Assembly (NCBI GenBank): GCA_035651715.1
Contig: DASRFD010000069.1
Span: 1-64,000, forward strand
Reading direction: 5' to 3'
DNA: 64,000 nt
From: Nevskia sp035651715
GTDB taxonomy: Bacteria; Pseudomonadota; Gammaproteobacteria; Nevskiales; Nevskiaceae
This document shows, piece by piece, positions 49,118 through 56,296 of the stretch. The stretch's first letter is position 1. Each line of letters starts with the position of its first letter. Under the pieces are notes generated by a model. That model saw only the letters and a program-made list of their open reading frames with translations, was not told the origin of the DNA and did no database searches. Both the position numbers and the translations under genes were made by a program.

Positions 49118-49972
49118 CTACTTCAGGAATTCCGCAACGCCGCCATGGCGGGAGCAGGAGCCGCTGTGCTTCTGGGAATGGGAATAGGTGCCGTCCTTGC
49201 ACTTGGCGGTGGCGCCGGTGGGATCGGTGTTGCCGCTCTTGCCGCTGGCCGCCGTGGCCGGCGCGCTGCTGGCGGCGGGCGCAGCCGCCGGTGCGGGAGC
49301 GGCGGCCGGGCTGGCCGGCACAGCCGCGGGGGCGGCGGCGGTCGCGGGCGCGGCACCGGCGTTCTTGTTCACGCCGCCGTGGCCGCGGCAGGCGCCGCGG
49401 CCACCCTTGGCGGAGGAGCCGTCCTTGCAGGTCACGGTGTTGTCTGCGGCCGCTGTGGCGGCGGCCGGCGCGGCGGGAGCGGCGGCGGTCGCGGGTGCGC
49501 CGCCGGCGTTCTTGTTCACCCCGCCGTGGCCGCGGCAGGCGCCACGGCCGCCCTTGGCGGAGGAGCCGTCCTTGCAGGTCACGGTGTTGTCCGCGGCCGC
49601 GGTGTCGGCGGCCGGCGCGGCAGGAGCGGCGGCGGCCGCAGGCGCGGCGCCGGCGTTCTTGTTCACGCCGCCATGGCCGCGGCAGGCGCCACGACCACCT
49701 TTGGCGGAGGAGCCGTCCTTGCAGGTCACGGGGTTGTCGGCAGCAGTGGTATCGGCGGCCGGCGCGGCAGGAGCGGCCGCTGCAGGCGCGGCGGCGGAGG
49801 CGCTCTTGTCGACACCGCCATGGCCGCGGCAGGCGCCGCGACCGCCCTTGGCACTAGAACCGTCCTTGCAAGTGACGGTGGCGGCGCTGTCGGCGGCGGC
49901 GCAGGTGACGGTGGTGAACATGCCGGCCGCGGCCAGCATGATGGTTCCAAACGCGAGATGGATGGCTTTCAT
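49118..49972 (-). CDS. Secreted protein with tandem DUF3761-like repeats
   Basis: This 284-residue protein has a signal peptide (cleavage near TCAAAD at 27). Four tandem units of 49 residues (33-81, 82-130, 131-179 and a fourth, partial one from 180) each carry VTCKDGSSAKGGRGACRGHG followed by GV and an Ala/Pro linker. A fifth, divergent copy at the C-terminus (KCKDGTYSHSQKHSGSCSRH) is a canonical DUF3761 domain. The protein is thus built of the CKDG...C..HGGV motif repeated five times. Each unit has two cysteines for a disulfide. The role is unknown; cell-surface binding is a guess. A terminator follows. Confidence 0.85.
   Translation of the reverse strand: MKAIHLAFGTIMLAAAGMFTTVTCAAADSAATVTCKDGSSAKGGRGACRGHGGVDKSASAAAPAAAAPAAPAADTTAADNPVTCKDGSSAKGGRGACRGHGGVNKNAGAAPAAAAAPAAPAADTAAADNTVTCKDGSSAKGGRGACRGHGGVNKNAGGAPATAAAPAAPAAATAAADNTVTCKDGSSAKGGRGACRGHGGVNKNAGAAPATAAAPAAVPASPAAAPAPAAAPAASSAPATAASGKSGNTDPTGATAKCKDGTYSHSQKHSGSCSRHGGVAEFLK
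49349..49876. repeat. 147-base tandem repeats inside the DUF3761 gene
   Basis: Three full 147-base units and a partial fourth encode the repeated 49-residue unit. The cysteine-rich half is nearly identical between units at the DNA level, and the Ala/Pro half varies more. Such repeats should change in number by slippage or recombination. Confidence 0.85.
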
Positions 49973-50161
49973 GGTGCTCCCCTGGATCGAGTGGTTGCGG
50001 GCCGCTTTAGTCCCTGCGGCCTTTCGCGGCCATGATGCGCCGGAGGCGGGTGGCGATTCAACGGCCGGGGTTCAGGCCTTGCACCGGTTTTGCACGAGGA
50101 CGCCACGGCTTCGGCAAGCGTCCGTCCTAGAGTGGGCCGATCTCAAGAAAGCGGGGATGCC

Positions 50162-51085
50162 ATGGACCTGCGGCTGGCGGCGGTGCTGGTGCTGGGTGGG
50201 TGGACTTGCGCGGACGCGGCCGGGCCGCCTGACCCGCTGACGCGGCCCTTGCGCTGCGAGCAGTGCGAAAAGTGGAACGAACCCGCTGCGCCGTTCCGCA
50301 TCTACGGCAATTCCTACTACGTGGGCGTGCGCGGGCTGTCTTCGGTGCTGGTGGCTTCGTCGCAGGGCTTGGTGCTGCTCGACGCGGACCTGCCGCAGTC
50401 GGCGCCGCTGATCGAGGCCAATGTGCGGGCGCTCGGCTTCCGGGTGCAGGACATCCGGCTGATCCTGAATTCGCACACGCATTTCGACCACGCCGGCGGC
50501 ATTGCCGCCTTGCAGCGCGACAGCGGCGCGCAGGTGGCGGCCAGTCCCCGCGGGGCAGAGGCGCTGCGCCTGGGCCATCCGGTGGCGGACGACCCGCAGG
50601 CGGGCTTCGCCGAGAACGGGTTCCCGGCGCTGAACGCGCCGGTGCGCACGGTGCGCGACGGCGAGGTGCTGAAGCTGGGCGAGGTGGAAATCACGGCGTA
50701 TCTCACGCCGGGGCATACGCCCGGCAGCACCACCTGGACCTGGCGCTCCTGCGAGGACAACCGCTGCCTGGACCTCGTCTACGCGGACAGCCTCAACTCG
50801 ATTTCCGCACCGGGTTTCCGCTATACCGGCGACGTGGACCACCCGGATGTGTCGCAGCGCTTCCGCGCGAGCATCGACGCCGTCGCGGCCTTGCCCTGCG
50901 ACATCCTCATCACAGTGCATCCCGGGCTGGGACACCTGTGGGAGAAGCTGGAAGCCCGGCGCAAAGGCGTCAAGCCGGATCCCTTCATCGCCCCGGAGGC
51001 CTGCCGTGCCTATGCGGACGGGATGCGGACGATGCTCGACGCGCGCCTCGCGGCCGAGCGCGCGGAGCCGGCTCCGGCAAGATGA
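50162..51085 (+). CDS. Subclass B3 metallo-beta-lactamase
   Basis: This 307-residue exported metallo-hydrolase has a signal peptide (cleavage near ADAAG at 20). Zinc ligands fit subclass B3: His105-x-His107-x-Asp109-His110 (NSHTHFDH), His185 (TPGHTPGS) and His253 (TVHPGLGH). DSLNSISAPGFRY at 209-221 matches the B3 pattern, with Ser210 at the place of the cysteine found in B1/B2 enzymes. It should hydrolyse carbapenems and other beta-lactams in the periplasm. Cys197 and Cys202 may form a disulfide. No integron, IS or regulator is linked, which points to an intrinsic chromosomal gene. The ATG at 50162 starts the signal peptide. Confidence 0.92.
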   Translation: MDLRLAAVLVLGGWTCADAAGPPDPLTRPLRCEQCEKWNEPAAPFRIYGNSYYVGVRGLSSVLVASSQGLVLLDADLPQSAPLIEANVRALGFRVQDIRLILNSHTHFDHAGGIAALQRDSGAQVAASPRGAEALRLGHPVADDPQAGFAENGFPALNAPVRTVRDGEVLKLGEVEITAYLTPGHTPGSTTWTWRSCEDNRCLDLVYADSLNSISAPGFRYTGDVDHPDVSQRFRASIDAVAALPCDILITVHPGLGHLWEKLEARRKGVKPDPFIAPEACRAYADGMRTMLDARLAAERAEPAPAR

Positions 51086-51100
51086 CTTCCGGGCGCTCCG

Positions 51101-51406
51101 CTACTTCTGCGGCAGCTCGACGACCGGGCCGTTCTCGCCGCCGCGCAGCCGCGTATTCTCGCTGCGCGCCTGGGTCTCGACCGTGGGTGCCGGCGCCTTG
51201 GCCGCGGCGTATTCGTCGCGCGGCGGCGGCAGGGTGACAGTCGGGCCGGCCTCGGCGGTGGGAACGACGGCGACCTCGCCACCGGGGGGGAGCTGCACCA
51301 CGGGAGCGGTGTTGCGGGGCGGCTTGCCGGCCACCGCGGCGCCCGCGGCGCCCGCGGCGAGCACGCCGACCACGGCGCCTAAGATCCTGAGCTTGCTGAT
51401 TTTCAT
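51101..51406 (-). CDS. Small exported Pro/Ala-rich protein
   Basis: This 101-residue protein has a hydrophobic N-terminal segment (MKISKLRILGAVVGVLAAGA) that can serve as signal peptide or anchor, followed by a low-complexity Pro/Val/Ala stretch (PVVQLPPGGEVAVVP, then GPVVELPQK at the end). The two related motifs (APVVQLPPGG and GPVVELPQK) suggest a short internal repeat. No family is recognised. It converges on the B3 metallo-beta-lactamase, 15 bases apart. Confidence 0.5.
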   Translation of the reverse strand: MKISKLRILGAVVGVLAAGAAGAAVAGKPPRNTAPVVQLPPGGEVAVVPTAEAGPTVTLPPPRDEYAAAKAPAPTVETQARSENTRLRGGENGPVVELPQK

Positions 51407-51525
51407 GGCGGTTCTCTGGTTCCGCTGGTGCTGCTTGGACCGGCCGGTTCGCGGCGAAGTTCTGCATTCGCGCAGCCCGCGGCGGGCTTGGTTATCCTTG
51501 CATGGTAGCGGAAAGGGGATGGAGC

Positions 51526-52131
51526 GTGAATTTTCGAGGTTTGACGGCCCTTGTGGCGCTGACGGCGGCCGCCGCAGCGCTGCCGTCGCAGGCGGGGGAG
51601 GATGGCGCGCGTTTCACCACCTTCCTCGGCGCCAGGCTGAACATGGGGACGCTGGACAATGTGCAGGCGCGGCTGGGCCGCACCCGGCTGATCGAACTCA
51701 ACGACGCCGACGACTACGAGGCGCGGATCTGCTACCTCGGTTCCAACGGCGTGGTGAGTTTCCTCTCCGGCGTGCCGCGGCTGGAGCTGTCGGGTTTCGA
51801 GATACGCCAGCCGGACTCGGCGGCGGCCGCAGGCTGCCGCGAATTGCACGGCCGCTACGCGGCGCAGGCCCGGCAGCTGGGCGGGCTGCGCCTGGGCATG
51901 AGCAGGGCCGAGTTCACTGCGGTGGTCGGCGATCCGGTGCGCTGGGACGGCGATTCGGCCGAGCGCGTCTACGAGAGCGAGCAGAAGATGTCGCCGGAAG
52001 ACCGCGTCCTGTTCAAGGACTCGCCCGAGCTGCTGGCGCGCGGCACCTTCAACGTGCTGGTCACGGTGACGGGCACCTTCGCCGATGGGCAGCTGGTGGG
52101 ATTCCGGGTGTGGAAGGTGGTGACGGCCTGA
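51526..52131 (+). CDS. Exported protein, unknown function
   Basis: This 201-residue protein starts at GTG 51526 with AGGGG seven bases upstream; an ATG at 51502 is an alternative. The signal peptide ends near SQAGE. The mature part has two similar-looking halves: FLGARLNMGTLDNVQARLGRT and LGGLRLGMSRAEFTAVVGDP both show the GxRLxMxxxxxxxxLG pattern of small SmpA/BamE-like modules, so this may be a tandem BamE-like fold. Cysteines near 63 and 102 could pair. The function is unknown. It is divergent from the small Pro-rich gene. Confidence 0.6.
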   Translation: MNFRGLTALVALTAAAAALPSQAGEDGARFTTFLGARLNMGTLDNVQARLGRTRLIELNDADDYEARICYLGSNGVVSFLSGVPRLELSGFEIRQPDSAAAAGCRELHGRYAAQARQLGGLRLGMSRAEFTAVVGDPVRWDGDSAERVYESEQKMSPEDRVLFKDSPELLARGTFNVLVTVTGTFADGQLVGFRVWKVVTA

Positions 52132-52150
52132 GCGCGGCACGCGCGCCGCA

Positions 52151-52684
52151 ATGCGGGCGTGCATGAGGTCCGGAAGGCTCGCGGCAGCGGGGCTGGCGAT
52201 GCTGCTGCTCCTGCTCGCGGCCATCCAGCGCCTGCAGCCCGAGCCGGCGCCTGTGCTGCTGAGGGCCGATCGCATCCTCGTCGAGAAAGCACAGCGTCGC
52301 CTGACGCTGTATCGAGGCGCGGTGGCGCTGCGCAGCTACCGGATCGCCCTCGGCGCGCAGCCGGTGGGGCCGAAATTCCGCGAAGGAGACGGGCGCACGC
52401 CCGAGGGGATCTATTCGATCGACCGACGCAACCCGGCCAGCCGCTATCACCTGGCCCTGCATCTGTCCTATCCGGCCTCGCGGGATCGCGCACGGGCGGC
52501 GGCGGAGGGTGTGGCGCCGGGCGGCGAGGTGATGATCCACGGCATGCGCAACGGGCTGGGATGGCTCGGGCCGCTGCACCGGCTGAGGGACTGGACGCGG
52601 GGCTGCATCGCCTTGACGGACGCCGAGATCGACGAGGTTGCCCGCGCCGCGCCCGATGGCACGGTGGTGGAAATCAGGCCCTAA
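52151..52684 (+). CDS. L,D-transpeptidase (YkuD) family protein
   Basis: This 177-residue protein has an N-terminal membrane anchor (LAAAGLAMLLLLLAAIQ) and a YkuD domain from about 40. The catalytic His is in VMIHGMRNG near 127-135 and the nucleophile Cys is in WTRGCIALTD near 148-157, so the enzyme looks active. L,D-transpeptidases make 3-3 peptidoglycan crosslinks or attach proteins and resist most beta-lactams apart from carbapenems. The gene is 19 bases downstream of an exported protein, probably one transcript. ATG 52151 and ATG 52163 are both possible starts. Confidence 0.88.
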   Translation: MRACMRSGRLAAAGLAMLLLLLAAIQRLQPEPAPVLLRADRILVEKAQRRLTLYRGAVALRSYRIALGAQPVGPKFREGDGRTPEGIYSIDRRNPASRYHLALHLSYPASRDRARAAAEGVAPGGEVMIHGMRNGLGWLGPLHRLRDWTRGCIALTDAEIDEVARAAPDGTVVEIRP

Positions 52685-52762
52685 GGCGTTCGTAAGGGGC
52701 TCCATGCCAGCTTCGTGGCGTCGACTCCCGGAGGAGTCCGCACGACTACAAGGGAGTCCGAC

Positions 52763-52897
52763 GTGAGCCTGCGCCTCACCTACGTGGATGAAAAGAGCGG
52801 CGCGAAGCGAATCATGCCGCGCTACAAGTGGGCGTTCTGGGCCTTTGCGAGCGGCATGATTCTCGGGTTCTTCATCGGCGTGGCCGCGGCCAGCTGA
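52763..52897 (+). CDS. 44-residue single-helix membrane protein
   Basis: A GTG at 52763 with AGGGAG six bases upstream opens a small frame with a basic-acidic N-terminus (SLRLTYVDEKSGAKRI) and one membrane helix (WAFWAFASGMILGFFIGVAAA). Such short membrane peptides are often regulators of larger complexes. The ribosome-binding site and the clean helix support it. No relative is recognised. Confidence 0.55.
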   Translation: MSLRLTYVDEKSGAKRIMPRYKWAFWAFASGMILGFFIGVAAAS

Positions 52898-52918
52898 ACC
52901 GCGGTCCGCCCTGGCGCC

Positions 52919-54088
52919 CTACCCGAGGGAGCGCGAGATCAGCTCCTTCATGATCTCGTTGGTGCCGCCGTAGATGCGCTGCACGCGCGCGTCGGCGAAC
53001 ATGCGGGTCACCAGGTACTCGTTCATGTAGCCGTAGCCGCCGTGCAGCTGCACGCATTCGTCGAGCACTTCCTGCTGGGTGTCGGTGATCCAGTACTTCG
53101 CCATCGAGGCGGTGGCGGTATCGAGCTTGCCGGCGAGCTGGTCCTGGATGCAGCGGTCGATGAAGACGCGCGCGATGCGGGTCTTGGTGGCGATCTCGGC
53201 CAGCTTGAACTTGGTGTTCTGGAATTCGGCGACGGTCTTGCCGAAGGCCTTGCGCTCGCGCACGTACTGCTTGGTGGCCTCCAGGCCGCCTTCCATCGCG
53301 GCGACGCCGCCGAGGGCGACGATCAGTCGCTCGTAGGGCAGGTCGGACATCAGCTGGAAGAAGCCCTGGCCCTCGCGGCCGCCGAGCAGGTTGGCGGCCG
53401 GCACGCGCACATCCTCGAAGAACAGCTCGGAGGTGTCCTGCGCCTTCATGCCCATCTTGTCGAGGATGCGGCCGACGCGGTAGCCCTTGAGCCCCGGGGT
53501 CTCGACCAGGAAGATCGAGGTGCCCTTGGCGCCCTGGGTGGGATCGGTCTTGCACACCACGATCATGATCTCGGCGAGATAGCCGTTGGTGATGAAGATC
53601 TTGGAGCCGTTGATGATGTAGTCATCGCCGTCCTTGACCGCCTTGGTGCGCACGCCCTGCAGGTCGGAACCGGCGCCCGGCTCGGTCATGGCGATGGCGC
53701 CGACCAGCTCGCCGCGGGCCATGCGCGGCAGGAAGCGCTGCTTCTGCTCCTCGGTGCCGTGGTTGAGAATGTAGTGGGCGCAGATGCTGTGCACGCCCTG
53801 GCCGAAGCCGGACAGGCCGCGCCGCTGGGTTTCCTCGTACACCACCGCCTCATGGCGGAAGTCGCCGCCGGCGCCGCCATACTCCGCCGGAATGTCGGTG
53901 CACAGCAGGCCCTGCGCGCCGGCCTTGCGCCAGATCTCGTGGCCGACGTGCTTCTGCTTGCGCCATTCCTCGTCGTGCGGAACCATCTCCGACTCGACGA
54001 AGCGCGACACGGCGTCGCGGAACATGACGAGATCTTCGTCCATCCAGGGAGAGACGTAGGGCTGGGCGGGGGCGGGTGCAGTGCTCAT
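52919..54088 (-). CDS. Acyl-CoA dehydrogenase (LCAD-like)
   Basis: This 389-residue FAD-dependent acyl-CoA dehydrogenase has MTEPGAGSDLQGVRTKA (134-150), NGSKIFITNG and ASMAKYWITDTQQEVLDECV, and then LHGGYGYMNEY and IYGGTNEIMKEL at the C-terminus. The YGG motif lacks the glutamate of medium-chain enzymes; the base is probably Glu253 in SDLPYERL, as in long-chain and isovaleryl-CoA dehydrogenases. It oxidises fatty or branched acyl-CoA in beta-oxidation. It is a single gene facing away from ohrR, and the organism's fatty-acid genes are elsewhere. The start at 54088 gives MSTAPAPAQP. Confidence 0.93.
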   Translation of the reverse strand: MSTAPAPAQPYVSPWMDEDLVMFRDAVSRFVESEMVPHDEEWRKQKHVGHEIWRKAGAQGLLCTDIPAEYGGAGGDFRHEAVVYEETQRRGLSGFGQGVHSICAHYILNHGTEEQKQRFLPRMARGELVGAIAMTEPGAGSDLQGVRTKAVKDGDDYIINGSKIFITNGYLAEIMIVVCKTDPTQGAKGTSIFLVETPGLKGYRVGRILDKMGMKAQDTSELFFEDVRVPAANLLGGREGQGFFQLMSDLPYERLIVALGGVAAMEGGLEATKQYVRERKAFGKTVAEFQNTKFKLAEIATKTRIARVFIDRCIQDQLAGKLDTATASMAKYWITDTQQEVLDECVQLHGGYGYMNEYLVTRMFADARVQRIYGGTNEIMKELISRSLG

Positions 54089-54215
54089 GGGATTTCGCGG
54101 TGACGGAAGGTGGGCTGAAAAAAGCCCGCCGATTCTATCGCGGCGCACCGCCTGCGCGCAGGCGGCGGTAATCCGGCTTATTGCGGCCGCCGAGCTCGGG
54201 AATAAAATAGCTTGC

Positions 54216-54238
54216 AATTAGATAGTGCACTATGTAAT
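54216..54238. promoter_or_regulatory. OhrR box upstream of ohrR
   Basis: AATTAGATAGTGCACTATGT ending in AAT contains the perfect palindrome ATAGTGCACTAT at 54222-54233. Eighteen of its 23 bases match the site upstream of ohr (54740-54762). It is very likely an OhrR operator, placed just before the ohrR start. Confidence 0.78.
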
Positions 54239-54247
54239 ATGCGCCGC

Positions 54248-54724
54248 ATGTCAAGCAAGCGCGCCAACGCCTCCGCCAAGCCGGCCCAGCCGAAAGGCTC
54301 GCTGCTGCTCGGCGACCAGCTTTGCTTCTCGCTCTACGCCACCTCGCTGGCGATGACCAAGCTGTACCGCAAGCTGCTGCGCGAGCTGGACCTGACCTAT
54401 CCGCAGTACCTGGCGATGCTGGTGCTGTGGGAGCGCGACGGGCTGACGGTTTCGGAGATCGGCGAACGCCTGCACCTGGATTCGGCCACCCTGACGCCGC
54501 TGCTCAAGCGCATGGAGGCCTCGGGCCTGCTTGCCCGGCGCCGCGCCGAGGACGACGAGCGCCAGGTGATCGTCAGCCTGACGCGCGCCGGCCGCGAGCT
54601 GCGGCACAAGGCCGAGGCGGTGCCCTACGGCGTGTTCTGCGCCGCCGGCTGCAGCCTGGAGGAGCTGGCCGCCATCAAGGGACGGCTGGACCAGCTGCGG
54701 CGCAACCTGGCGCAGAGCGCATGA
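54248..54724 (+). CDS. ohrR: Organic hydroperoxide-sensing MarR regulator OhrR
   Basis: This 158-residue MarR-family winged-helix repressor has the OhrR signature: the reactive cysteine Cys26 in the N-terminal helix (DQLCFSLYA), the YPQYLAMLVLWERDG segment and the HTH (LTVSEIGERLHLDSATLTPLLKRMEASGLL). Oxidation of Cys26 by organic hydroperoxides releases DNA. A second cysteine region (CAAGC near 137-141) may give the mixed disulfide of the two-Cys type. It stands directly upstream of ohr, and both have matching operator boxes. The ATG at 54248 follows two other in-frame ATGs. Confidence 0.93.
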   Translation: MSSKRANASAKPAQPKGSLLLGDQLCFSLYATSLAMTKLYRKLLRELDLTYPQYLAMLVLWERDGLTVSEIGERLHLDSATLTPLLKRMEASGLLARRRAEDDERQVIVSLTRAGRELRHKAEAVPYGVFCAAGCSLEELAAIKGRLDQLRRNLAQSA

Positions 54725-54739
54725 CCATTTTTTTGATGT

Positions 54740-54762
54740 AAATAGATAGCGAACGATTTAAT
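54740..54762. promoter_or_regulatory. OhrR box upstream of ohr
   Basis: AAATAGATAGCGAACGATTT followed by AAT matches the ohrR-proximal site at 18 of 23 positions and lies between ohrR and ohr. It indicates separate OhrR-controlled transcription of ohr. Confidence 0.75.
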
Positions 54763-54849
54763 AGCGTAAAATAGATCATCCGGCGCTGGCGGCGAACCGG
54801 ACGATCCTCCCGAATCGCCGCCAAACCGAAGATCCAAAGGAGTTGTGCC

Positions 54850-55275
54850 ATGTCGATCGAAAAAGTGCTCTACACCGCCCATGCCAAGGCCACCGGCGGC
54901 CGCGACGGCCGCGCCGTTTCCTCCGACAGCGTGCTGGACCTGAAGCTGACCACGCCGCGCGAACTCGGCGGCGCCGGCGGCGCCGGCACCAACCCGGAGC
55001 AGTTGTTCGCCGCCGGCTATTCGGCCTGCTTCATCGGCGCGCTGCGCTTCGTCGCCGGCAAGCAGAAGATCGCGCTGCCGGCCGACACCAGCATCGAGGG
55101 CAGCGTCGGCATCGGCCAGATTCCCACCGGCTTCGGCATCGAGGTCGAGCTGAAGGTCCATGTGCCGGGCCTGCCGCGCGAGCAGGTGCAGGCCCTGGTC
55201 GAGCAGGCCCATGTGGTCTGCCCGTACTCCAACGCAACCCGCGGCAACATCGACGTGCGCCTGCTCGTGGTCTGA
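54850..55275 (+). CDS. ohr: Organic hydroperoxide resistance peroxidase Ohr
   Basis: This 141-residue thiol peroxidase of the Ohr/OsmC family has the catalytic pair Cys60 (AAGYSACFIGAL) and Cys124 (HVVCPYSNATRGN), plus the N-terminal strand pattern of the Ohr subgroup. It reduces organic hydroperoxides to alcohols with dihydrolipoamide-type thiols. AAAGGAG lies right before the ATG at 54850. The upstream OhrR box and the adjacent ohrR make induction by organic hydroperoxides almost certain. A strong terminator follows. Confidence 0.97.
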   Translation: MSIEKVLYTAHAKATGGRDGRAVSSDSVLDLKLTTPRELGGAGGAGTNPEQLFAAGYSACFIGALRFVAGKQKIALPADTSIEGSVGIGQIPTGFGIEVELKVHVPGLPREQVQALVEQAHVVCPYSNATRGNIDVRLLVV

Positions 55276-55292
55276 GCCGGACCGGTGGTCGG

Positions 55293-55320
55293 AAAGGGGG
55301 CGCCCATGGCGCCCCTTTTC
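55293..55320 (+). terminator. Rho-independent terminator of ohr
   Basis: GGGGCGCC at 55297-55304 pairs with GGCGCCCC at 55308-55315 around a three-base loop, followed by TTTTCTTTT. It directly follows the ohr stop. Confidence 0.9.
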
Positions 55321-55459
55321 TTTTGCGCGGCGCTGCCGCGATCCGCCGCGAGGGCTCGCCGCGGCTGCCGTGATGCGGTAAAGCCTTGGTAAAGAAACCC
55401 CGCGCGGCCGCCTGCCGCCGCCAAGATGCAATCGCAAACCGGAAGCGGGGATGTGGACG

Positions 55460-56293
55460 ATGCAAAACGAAGCGATCGAAAAGCGGCTGAGCCGGCGCCG
55501 TGCGCTGGGACTGCTCGGCGGGGCGGTGGGCGGCCTCACCCTGGCCGCCTGCAACGGCGGCGGCGGAACGGATGACGGCGGCTCCTCCTCGGGGTCGAGC
55601 AGCTCGAGCAGCAGCAGCTCCGGCAGCTCCAGCGGCTCCGCTTCCAGCTCCAGCTCGGGCGGCAGCGCCGCGTCCTGCACCCTGACGCCGGAAGGCGAGG
55701 TCGGCCCGTACTTTACCGACGACAGCGCCTCCGGCTACAACCGCAGCGACATCCGTTCCAACATCGACGGCAGCAGCACGCAGAGCGGCATTCCGCTGAC
55801 GCTGCACCTCTACGTCTACGACTTCGACAACAACTGCGCCGCCATGGCCGGCGTGCAGGTCGACATCTGGCACTGCAACGCCTCGGGCGTGTATTCCAAC
55901 GAGTCGGTCGAGAGCACCCTGGGGCAGAGCTGGCTGCGCGGCTATCAGATCACCGACGCCAGCGGCGCGGTCACCTTCAAGACCATCGTGCCGGGCTGGT
56001 ACCAGGGCCGCACCACCCACATCCACCTGCGGCTGCGCTCCAGCTACAACAGTTCCGCTTCGCTCAGCGACGGCAGCAACACCACGCAGCTGTTCTTCCC
56101 GCAAGCGCTGGTCGACAGCATCGACACCACGGTCGCGCCGTACAGCGCCGAGGGCAGGAACAGCACCACCAACGCCGCCGACCGGGTCTACACCGAGCAG
56201 ACCGAAGGCAGGATGGAGATGACTCTTTCCGGCGACAGCGCCAACGGCTACGTCGCCAGCGTCATCATCGGCCTGCCCGTCACCGCGGCGTAG
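55460..56293 (+). CDS. Exported intradiol-dioxygenase-like lipoprotein
   Basis: This 277-residue protein begins with a twin-arginine-like segment (SRRRALGLLGGAVGGLTL) and lipobox LAAC (near 31), so it is a lipoprotein probably exported by Tat. A Ser/Gly-rich linker (about 36-71) leads to a domain of the intradiol ring-cleavage dioxygenase family. The iron ligands can be placed: Tyr in VGPYFTD near 82, Tyr in GWYQGRTT and His-x-His in HIHLRL near 189-191. Substrate is unclear; related extracellular proteins act on catechols or phenolics. ATG at 55451 or 55460 both give this protein. It stands alone. Confidence 0.83.
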   Translation: MQNEAIEKRLSRRRALGLLGGAVGGLTLAACNGGGGTDDGGSSSGSSSSSSSSSGSSSGSASSSSSGGSAASCTLTPEGEVGPYFTDDSASGYNRSDIRSNIDGSSTQSGIPLTLHLYVYDFDNNCAAMAGVQVDIWHCNASGVYSNESVESTLGQSWLRGYQITDASGAVTFKTIVPGWYQGRTTHIHLRLRSSYNSSASLSDGSNTTQLFFPQALVDSIDTTVAPYSAEGRNSTTNAADRVYTEQTEGRMEMTLSGDSANGYVASVIIGLPVTAA

Positions 56294-56296
56294 CGC

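Noticed and set aside
49349..49876. Regular repeats that could be a CRISPR array
   Set aside because: The period is 147 bases, the repeats keep one reading frame through and the spacers are Ala/Pro codons, so this is a coding tandem repeat.
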